Positions 14,306 through 20,008 of a stretch of DNA of 20,008 nucleotides are shown here, piece by piece. Under the pieces are notes generated by a model. The model ran no database searches and had not been told where the DNA came from. It saw nothing but the letters and a program-made list of their open reading frames with translations. The stretch is from positions 1 through 20,008 of the IMG/VR virus record IMGVR_UViG_3300044631_000168, one strand, 5' to 3'. Every line of letters starts with the position of its first letter. The first letter of the stretch is position 1. This DNA comes from a virus. The position numbers and the translations under genes were made by a program.

Positions 14306-14887
14306 ATGCCTATCTCTTATCCGCTCACGCCTCCTTCGCCGTTTCGCGCGGCCAAGATCAGCTTTACCGGAGCGACTGCACGGTCGCGCAACGTCTCGCC
14401 GTACACGTTCCAAGTGCAGCAGTACAACTGGCCTGGTCAAGGGTGGCTTGGCTCGGTTGAGTGTCCTCCGATGGTGCGCGCCGACGCCGAGCAGGTCATC
14501 GCATTCCTGTTGGCTGCGCAGCGTGGCACGTTCTACTTTCAAGACTACGCAAATCCGACCCGACGTGGCACGGTAACAGGCACGCTGACCGTCGCCAGCG
14601 CTACCGCGAACAGCACGACGCTCGGCATCTCTGGTGCTACTGGCACGTTTGCGGTCGGTGACTGGTTGCAGATCAGCACCTCGCTTTACAAGGTCGTTCA
14701 AGTCAACTCAAGCAGCTCGGTCGACCTTTTCCCGGTGCTGCGGTCTAGCTACACGGCAGGAACGTCAATCGTCTACTCGAACGCAAAGGGGCTTTTCCGT
14801 CTTGGCGCCAATCAGGTCGACTGGTCGATTGAGTTGGCCGGCATCTACGGCATTTCGTTTTCTATCGTTGAGGAGATCCCGCAATGA
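14306..14887 (+). CDS. Minor tail protein M-like / distal tail protein
   Basis: 193 residues, three bases after the tape measure stop. The N-terminal half contains YNWPGQGWLGSVECPPMVRA and QRGTFYFQDYANPT, matching the phage minor tail / distal tail family where a 'W-x-G..W..PPM' strand precedes a 'F-Y-F-Q-D' strand. The middle (TGTLTVASATANSTTLGISG) is an inserted beta region of about 60 residues, also seen in some relatives. The C-terminus VDWSIELAGIYGISFSIVEE is the usual closing strand. First gene after the tape measure, as lambda M. Probably forms the first tail-tip ring. Family name inferred. Confidence 0.65.
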   Translation: MPISYPLTPPSPFRAAKISFTGATARSRNVSPYTFQVQQYNWPGQGWLGSVECPPMVRADAEQVIAFLLAAQRGTFYFQDYANPTRRGTVTGTLTVASATANSTTLGISGATGTFAVGDWLQISTSLYKVVQVNSSSSVDLFPVLRSSYTAGTSIVYSNAKGLFRLGANQVDWSIELAGIYGISFSIVEEIPQ

Positions 14888-15531
14888 GCATCACCGCCGC
14901 AGGACGCACGATGACCGCCGGCATGGTGTCGGAAGTCACGACCGCGCAGCTTTCACCGATTCTGCTAGTCGACATGGCTTTCTCGACTCCGGTTTATCTG
15001 TGGACCGGATATGGGACTTTGACTTACGCAGGCAAAGCATACCTCGGAACAGGCGACATGGGAACGATTGCGCCAATCGAGGAGACGACGGATCTCTCGG
15101 CGCGTGGTCTGATGTTTCAGCTTTCGGGCATTCCGACTGCCTTCATCTCGCTGGCGCTTAATGAGAACTACCAAGGCAGAAGTTGCTCGGTTCAGCTTGG
15201 CGCGCTATCGACCACGGCTGGACTGATCGCTTCGCCAGTTACCGTTTTTCTAGGTCGCATGGACGTGATGGCAATCTCGGACGACGGCGAGACTGCACAG
15301 ATCACGATGAGCGCCGAATCTCGGCTAGTGGATTTTAGGCGCGTGAAGGAGTCGCGCTACACCGACGAGGAGCAAGGAACGATCGACGCGACCGACAAGG
15401 GCCTGGAGTTCGTCAATGCAATCCAAGAAAAGACGATCTACTGGGGCAGTCCTAATCCCACAAATCCTGGGTTGTGGAACGGCGGCAACGATGCGCCGGA
15501 AACCGATCGGAATCCTGACCGCATCATATGA
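14884..15531 (+). CDS. Minor tail protein L-like
   Basis: 215 residues. The start overlaps the previous stop (ATGA) and is preceded by GAGGAG with an eight-base spacer, one of the few clear Shine-Dalgarnos. Motifs LVDMAFSTPVYLWTGYGTLT and YAGKAYLGTGDMGTIAPIEE at the front, ALNENYQGR in the middle, and VDFRRVKESRYTDEEQ (about 152-167) towards the end are typical of the tail-tip family that includes DUF2163-like and L-like proteins. Such proteins join tail tube and tip and surround the J hub. A conserved-looking DKGLEFVNAIQEKTIYWG follows. No cluster of cysteines like that of the lambda L iron-sulfur site: only one Cys near CSVQLG. Confidence 0.7.
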   Translation: MSITAAGRTMTAGMVSEVTTAQLSPILLVDMAFSTPVYLWTGYGTLTYAGKAYLGTGDMGTIAPIEETTDLSARGLMFQLSGIPTAFISLALNENYQGRSCSVQLGALSTTAGLIASPVTVFLGRMDVMAISDDGETAQITMSAESRLVDFRRVKESRYTDEEQGTIDATDKGLEFVNAIQEKTIYWGSPNPTNPGLWNGGNDAPETDRNPDRII

Positions 15532-15947
15532 GCCGAGCGGACAACTGGCGCACGCTTTTGGCTGACTTTATCGAGGCACGTCGCGAGCGCGCCTTTGAGT
15601 GGGGTTCGCACGACTGCTGCCTGTTCGCTGCCGACTGGGTCGCGCTTGTTACAGGCAAGGATCCAGCGATAGCGTTTCGCCAGTCCTACTCGTCGGCAAT
15701 GGGAGCGCATGACATCTATACCCAGTTCGGTGGTGTTCCTGCGCTGGTGAGGAATTGCCTTCGTGATGCTGGATTTGTGCGCGTGTCGCAAGAGCAGGCA
15801 TCGGCTGGCGATCTAATCGTCCGCGAGTCAGGCCAAGGCAAGTGCGTTGGCATCGTCCTTGGACTAAACAGCGCCTTTGTAGGGGAAGACGGCTTACGTT
15901 TCGCGCGTACCGACGAGGATCCCGACGCTACATTCTGGAAATTCTGA
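15528..15947 (+). CDS. K-like tail protein with NlpC/P60-type fold (DUF6950-like)
   Basis: 139 residues, overlapping the upstream gene by four bases (ATGA). WGSHDCCLFAADWVALVTG (25-43) is the segment carrying the nucleophile Cys (Cys30) in NlpC/P60-like tail proteins, and GDLIVRE (94-100) precedes the strand where the catalytic His normally sits. Here that strand reads KCVGIVLG, with Cys106 where His is expected, so the enzyme may be inactive or use another base. DUF6950 proteins show this pattern. In lambda, K lies in the same place, just before I and J, and is thought to act on peptidoglycan or on tail assembly. No signal sequence. Family moderately sure, activity doubtful. Confidence 0.68.
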   Translation: MSRADNWRTLLADFIEARRERAFEWGSHDCCLFAADWVALVTGKDPAIAFRQSYSSAMGAHDIYTQFGGVPALVRNCLRDAGFVRVSQEQASAGDLIVRESGQGKCVGIVLGLNSAFVGEDGLRFARTDEDPDATFWKF

Positions 15948-15950
15948 TCC

Positions 15951-18900
15951 ATGCCGACGCTAATCGTAAACGCTGCTTACTATCTTTGGCTTGGCCTCAA
16001 GACGGTCGGCATCGCGATCTCGGAGGCAACCGCGATCTTCATCGTCAAGAGCATCGCTGTCATCGGCGCGTCGATGGCTACATCGAAGCTGCTTGCGCCG
16101 AAGATGCCGAGTATGGCCGACTCGCTCGGCTCGCGAGGTCAGATGATCCGCTCACCGATTGCAGCGCGACAAATCATCTATGGTCGAGCGAAGGTCGCCG
16201 GAGCAATCGTTTATCTGTCCACGACCGGAACAAAGAACGAGTTTCTGCATATGGTCTTGGCAGTTGCCGGCCATGAGGTCGAGGAGCTTGGCGACGTCTA
16301 CTTCAACGAGGACCTGGTCCTAACTGGCGCCGGCGACGGCAGCGCGACTGGCAAGTATGCTGGGTATGCTGAGATCTACAAGAAGCGCGGTGCATCTGGT
16401 CAGACTGCTTTCGCAACGCTAATCACCGACACAGCGAGCCTAACCAATGGTAAGTGGACTTCTGACCACAAGTTGACCGGCATTGCGTGCGTTTATGTCC
16501 GACTCAAGTGGAACACCGAAGTCTTCGTCGGCGGCATTCCGAACGTTTCGTTGATCGTCAAGGGCAAGAAGGTCTACGACCCGCGCACAGCCACGACCGC
16601 TTATTCGACCAACTCGGCGCTGTGTCTGCGTGACTACCTGACGTCGTCGCTTGGCATGGCGATGTCATCGAGCGAGATTGACGACACAGCCTGCACGGTC
16701 GCTGCGAATGAATGCGACGAGCAGGTGCAGATCCTGCCGGTCTCGCCTACCACCTACGAAAAACGCTACGAGACCAACGGCGTGATCTCGACCAGCGAAT
16801 CTCCCGACGCTGCCATCGCAAAGCTGCTGTCGGCAATGGCTGGTCTGACCGCCTACTCGTCGGGTCAGGTTGTGATGTATGCTGGGACGTATCAGATCCC
16901 GACGATCAGCCTAAGCGAGAAGCACTTTGTCGGTCCTCTGTCGGTCACGACGCGAACCAGCGCTCGCGACCGCGTAAACACGGTTAAGGGCGTCTACGTC
17001 TCGGAGGAGAACCAATGGCAACCGTCCGACTTTCCGGTCATCACGTCCGCAACCTACGTCACGCAGGACAACTCGATTAAGTACACGCGCGACGTGTCGC
17101 TGCCGTTCACGATCTCGCCATCTTGCGCGCAGCGCTTGGCAGTCATTGAGCTGCGACGTGCGCGTCAGGAGATTGTGCTGACCGCTCGCTTCCGCCTGGA
17201 GGCAATGCAGCTACGCGCCGGCGAGACCGTGATGATCTCCAACAGCAAGCTCGGATGGACGAACAAGGTTTTCGAGATCATGGAATGGCGATTCGTTGCA
17301 GACGGTCAGCCGCCGCAGCTTGCGGTCGACATGACTCTGCGCGAGATCGACTCGACCGTATACTCATGGACCGTCTCGGATGAGATCGCGGTTGCTGATG
17401 CGAAAAACACGACGCTGCCTAATCCGTTCACGATCGCTGCACCGACGTCGCTGTCGCTAGTGGCAGATGGCACGACTCAGCAGTACCAAGCAGACGGCAC
17501 CGCGTTGCCGCGTATCAGAGTCTCATGGTCCGCGCCGTCCGAGGAGTTCGTGCAGTCAGGCGGCTTCGTCGGCATTGAGTACAAGGAGACGACGTCCACG
17601 ACGTACCTGACTTGGGCGCGCGTTCCGGGAGATCAGACGCTGGAGTATATCAGCTCCGACGTTCGAATCGGCACCGGCTACAACGTGCGGATTTACGGCG
17701 AGTCGTATTTCAAAGTTTCGTCCAGCTACGTTTCCGGCGTGGTCACGGTCCAGAAGGATACGGTTGCGCCATCGGTTCCGACGAGCCTCACGGCAAACAT
17801 CGGCACGGGCAAGGCGGTGTCGCTAGACTGGGATGACGTCACCGTCGCAGATCTCAGCGAGTATGGCGTTTATCGCAACACCACCGGAGTCACGCCGGCG
17901 AGCACGGTCGCAGACAAGATTGCCGAGACGCGCAGCTCGCGATTCTTCGATGCCGAGGTCACGGTCGGTACTACTTATTACTACTGGGTCAACGCTTACG
18001 ATCGGTTAGAGAACGTGTCGGACTTCTCAAATCGCGCGTTTGCTCGACCGCTTGGCGTCACAGCGTCACCTGACCTGACGCCTCCGAGCACGCCAAGTGC
18101 GCCGACGTTCAAGAGCGAGCGCACGTACCTCGCCTCGGACGGAACCGCTCTTGCGGCGATTGTCTTGACCGTTCCGGCTGTCCCGTCTGGTGGTGTTGCA
18201 CTCGACGTTCTCTCGCGCGTGTCTGGCGCTGACGGTTACAAGGTCGAAGGTCAGATCGACAACGTTGCTGCGTCAGCGTTTGAGGTAGACGACCTGACAC
18301 CTGGCGTTTCCTACGACTTTGCTTGTCGTGGCGTCAATGCTTCTGGAATCTACTCGGCGCTTTCGACTGCGCTGACTCGCACGGCAGCCAGCAGCACAAC
18401 GGCTCCTGCTGCTCCGACCAACGTGTCGATCACGTCAACCGGAATCATTCCTGAATACTTTCCCGGTACTCAGGTGCTCCTATTTGGCACGCGCGTTTTG
18501 TGGGACGCTTCGACGGAAACCGATTTCTCGTACTACGAGGCAAAGGTCGTTAGCACGAACGATCCAAACGCGACGTCGTATAACTGGACGCCTGGTCCTA
18601 CGGGCGGGCTGCTTCAGACGCGCGAGAACGAGGCGTACTTCTACAACGCACTACTCAACGCCGGTTACGTCTACGTCCGCAGCGTCAATCGCGCCAAGGT
18701 TGCGAGCAGTTGGGTTTATGGCGGAAACGCGAACAGCGCAGCCAGCACAGGCTACACCTCACTTGGCAGGCAGGAATCGAGTAACGTCTCGGTGACAGGA
18801 GGCACGGTCAACTCGGTGACCATGAATGCGGTCAGCATTACCGCAACCAAGGTCAAGGTGCCGATTACCGTTTCCGGTACGCAGTACCGAGGACTTGAGG

Positions 18901-19103
18901 CCAACGAGACGACCGCAGTCGATGTCTACGCGGTCAATCTTCGTGTCTACGACAGCACAACGACCCAGAAGCTGCGCGTCGATAACGCGACCGGCGAAGT
19001 CTACGTACAGTCTGCGAAGGTTTTGTCGACACGGTACGGCACGACGCCGGCCACTCTGAGCGAAGTTATTTCCGCTCTTCAGCATCACGGCCTAGTTCCC
19101 TAA
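15951..19103 (+). CDS. Central tail tip / attachment protein J-like, with FN3 domains
   Basis: 1050 residues. Residues 10-47 are hydrophobic and small-residue-rich (IVKSIAVIGASMATSKLLAP), like the membrane-type segment of lambda I. From about 65, MIRSPIAARQIIYGRAKVAG and the AGHEVEELGDVYFNE segment are hallmarks of J-type hub proteins, with the ring domains to about 490. Fibronectin-III-like domains lie near 495-600, 605-700, 710-805 and 815-925 (PSVPTSLTANIG; YYYWVNAYDRLENVSDFSN). The last 110 residues contain the SVTGGTVNSVTMNAVSITAT motif of fibre stems. It forms the tip hub and probably contacts a receptor. No separate I gene lies between K and J; the N-terminus may replace it. Lambda J is similar in size (1132). 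Confidence 0.88.
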   Translation: MPTLIVNAAYYLWLGLKTVGIAISEATAIFIVKSIAVIGASMATSKLLAPKMPSMADSLGSRGQMIRSPIAARQIIYGRAKVAGAIVYLSTTGTKNEFLHMVLAVAGHEVEELGDVYFNEDLVLTGAGDGSATGKYAGYAEIYKKRGASGQTAFATLITDTASLTNGKWTSDHKLTGIACVYVRLKWNTEVFVGGIPNVSLIVKGKKVYDPRTATTAYSTNSALCLRDYLTSSLGMAMSSSEIDDTACTVAANECDEQVQILPVSPTTYEKRYETNGVISTSESPDAAIAKLLSAMAGLTAYSSGQVVMYAGTYQIPTISLSEKHFVGPLSVTTRTSARDRVNTVKGVYVSEENQWQPSDFPVITSATYVTQDNSIKYTRDVSLPFTISPSCAQRLAVIELRRARQEIVLTARFRLEAMQLRAGETVMISNSKLGWTNKVFEIMEWRFVADGQPPQLAVDMTLREIDSTVYSWTVSDEIAVADAKNTTLPNPFTIAAPTSLSLVADGTTQQYQADGTALPRIRVSWSAPSEEFVQSGGFVGIEYKETTSTTYLTWARVPGDQTLEYISSDVRIGTGYNVRIYGESYFKVSSSYVSGVVTVQKDTVAPSVPTSLTANIGTGKAVSLDWDDVTVADLSEYGVYRNTTGVTPASTVADKIAETRSSRFFDAEVTVGTTYYYWVNAYDRLENVSDFSNRAFARPLGVTASPDLTPPSTPSAPTFKSERTYLASDGTALAAIVLTVPAVPSGGVALDVLSRVSGADGYKVEGQIDNVAASAFEVDDLTPGVSYDFACRGVNASGIYSALSTALTRTAASSTTAPAAPTNVSITSTGIIPEYFPGTQVLLFGTRVLWDASTETDFSYYEAKVVSTNDPNATSYNWTPGPTGGLLQTRENEAYFYNALLNAGYVYVRSVNRAKVASSWVYGGNANSAASTGYTSLGRQESSNVSVTGGTVNSVTMNAVSITATKVKVPITVSGTQYRGLEANETTAVDVYAVNLRVYDSTTTQKLRVDNATGEVYVQSAKVLSTRYGTTPATLSEVISALQHHGLVP

Positions 19104-19106
19104 GTC

Positions 19107-19451
19107 ATGGCACTCAAACTCAGCATCACACTTCCGAACGGCGCGTCTGGCGACTATCTGCGACTGGTCAACGTCGAGTGGGACCGCAACCTTGAAAGCG
19201 CGTTGGCTTACCTCGCCTTGTATCTGAACAAGGCACAAGCCGACGCAGCGCCGGCGCATCCTCTGGCGCTGGTCGCACAGATTAACGTGCGTGGCCTGCC
19301 GTTTACCGATCACCTGAGCAACGCAGCGCTCAAGGCTCCAAACGTAAACTTCTTGTCGCAGCTCTACCACATCGCGAAGACCGAGCCGTCGTGCGTCAAG
19401 ATCATCAACGGCGTGAGCGTGCCTGACTTGGCGCAGGCCGAGGATGTCTAA
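19107..19451 (+). CDS. Small tail-associated protein of unknown function
   Basis: 114 residues, three bases after the J-like stop. No recognised domain. Segments seen: DYLRLVNVEWDRNLESALAY, a helix ending LALYLNKAQADA, a strand LALVAQINVRGLPF, and a C-terminal helix FLSQLYHIAKTEPS. It has no signal peptide or membrane segment. Its place directly after J and before an enzyme gene suggests a tip accessory or assembly protein, but no function can be given from the sequence. Confidence 0.6.
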   Translation: MALKLSITLPNGASGDYLRLVNVEWDRNLESALAYLALYLNKAQADAAPAHPLALVAQINVRGLPFTDHLSNAALKAPNVNFLSQLYHIAKTEPSCVKIINGVSVPDLAQAEDV

Positions 19452-20008
19452 GGGACGACGCTTTGTCGTCGCGTCCGACAACCACGGCGACCAGTACGAC
19501 GAGGCAACGTTCAAGGCGCTCAAGTCGTTCCTCGCTGAGTTCCGACCAGAGGTTCGTATCCACGCAGGGGACAACTGGGACTTCCGCAACCTACGCAAAG
19601 GAGCCTCTGACGATGAGAAAGCGCACAGCCTTGAAGACGACTGGGAAGCTGGCGTCGAATGGTTACGCGCGTTCTTCGACGGCGGGCGGGAGAACCATTT
19701 CTTGCGAGGCAACCACGACGAGCGTCTGTGGCACTTCTCCCACAACGCCGCAGGACTGGTCCGAGACTACGCAACCGAGGGCATCAAGCGAGCCGAGCGC
19801 GTTGTGGCGCAGGCAAAGGCGCGGATGCTCCCGTACGATTCGCGCTTTGGCGTACTCCGTCTGGGACACCTGAGAGTCGTACACGGTTACTTTGCCGGAC
19901 TCGGTGCAGCGCGACGGCACAGCATCGCCTACGGCAACTGTATCTTTGGCCACACTCACTCGACCGACAGCGCGCCGGTGGAATCAATCGACGGTCCGGC
20001 AGAAGCGC
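19444..20008 (+). CDS. Calcineurin-like metallophosphoesterase, cut by the right edge
   Basis: 188 residues visible, open to the end of the window. The ATG overlaps the upstream gene by eight bases. All five metal-binding blocks are present in order: SDNHGD (11-16; Asp12, His14), AGDNWD (41-46; Asp43), RGNHDER (88-94; Asn90, His91), VVHGYF (145-150; His147) and FGHTHSTD (168-175; His170, His172). The fold hydrolyses phosphate mono- or diesters with two metal ions, commonly Mn or Fe. Phage enzymes of this family act on nucleic acid ends, nucleotides or dinucleoside polyphosphates; the substrate here is unknown. Its site beside tail genes is not diagnostic. The remaining C-terminus lies outside. 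Confidence 0.88.
   Translation, partial: MSKGRRFVVASDNHGDQYDEATFKALKSFLAEFRPEVRIHAGDNWDFRNLRKGASDDEKAHSLEDDWEAGVEWLRAFFDGGRENHFLRGNHDERLWHFSHNAAGLVRDYATEGIKRAERVVAQAKARMLPYDSRFGVLRLGHLRVVHGYFAGLGAARRHSIAYGNCIFGHTHSTDSAPVESIDGPAEA

Noticed and set aside
14634-15161. Plus-strand frame of 175 codons across the M-like and L-like genes
   Set aside because: Out-of-frame and Arg/Ser-rich; both true genes have family motifs and an ATGA junction.
1-20008. tRNA genes, integrase and attachment sites
   Set aside because: No cloverleaf-like sequence, recombinase motif or paired attachment repeat was noticed on either strand by eye.

Overview
This window is 20 kb of tailed double-stranded DNA phage (or prophage) genome, with every supportable gene on the + strand and packed with gaps of 0-20 bases or short overlaps. 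It holds the late region of a siphovirus-like phage: a lambda-like series of tail genes with a G/G-T frameshift and a tape measure, no contractile sheath or baseplate, and a head module with protease, decoration and HK97-fold capsid proteins. No integrase, repressor, terminase, portal, endolysin, tRNA or host gene is visible, so I cannot say whether it is a free phage or a prophage. The host is not determinable. The GT9-like enzyme hints at a Gram-negative. Clear Shine-Dalgarno sequences are scarce at the starts, which is seen in several lineages with weak SD use.

Layout. (1) 1-3620: the end of a large repetitive tail fibre ending in a probable beta-propeller, cut by the left edge. (2) 3623-4630: a tail-fibre assembly chaperone, a GTA-type three-TM holin and a 65-residue membrane protein. 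(3) 4653-6932: a prohead protease fused to a scaffold-like C-terminus (with a probable nested scaffold start), a decoration protein and the major capsid protein, closed by a strong intrinsic terminator at 6956-6994. (4) 7013-10720: four overlapping genes for sugar chemistry, namely a two-domain glycosyltransferase with a helical-repeat linker, a SAM methyltransferase, a second GT-A glycosyltransferase and a short GT9-like protein. (5) 10723-19451: head completion, neck, tail terminator, tail tube, tail assembly chaperone G with its -1 frameshift product G-T, tape measure, M-, L- and K-like tail tip proteins, a 1050-residue J-like central tip protein with FN3 domains, and a small unknown. (6) 19444 to the right edge: a metallophosphoesterase with its metal-binding motifs complete, cut by the edge.

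How it works together. Regions 3 and 5 build the head and a short non-contractile tail; regions 1 and 2 supply host recognition and lysis. The four-gene sugar cassette sits inside the morphogenesis block, directly after the capsid gene and its terminator, so it most plausibly makes and attaches a methylated glycan to a virion protein or alters a host surface glycan. That is inference. It is the best candidate here for an undescribed system. The best-supported mechanistic signals are the frameshift site (slippery heptamer 12946-12952 plus stem-loop 12961-12990) and the nested SD/ATG at 5295-5309.
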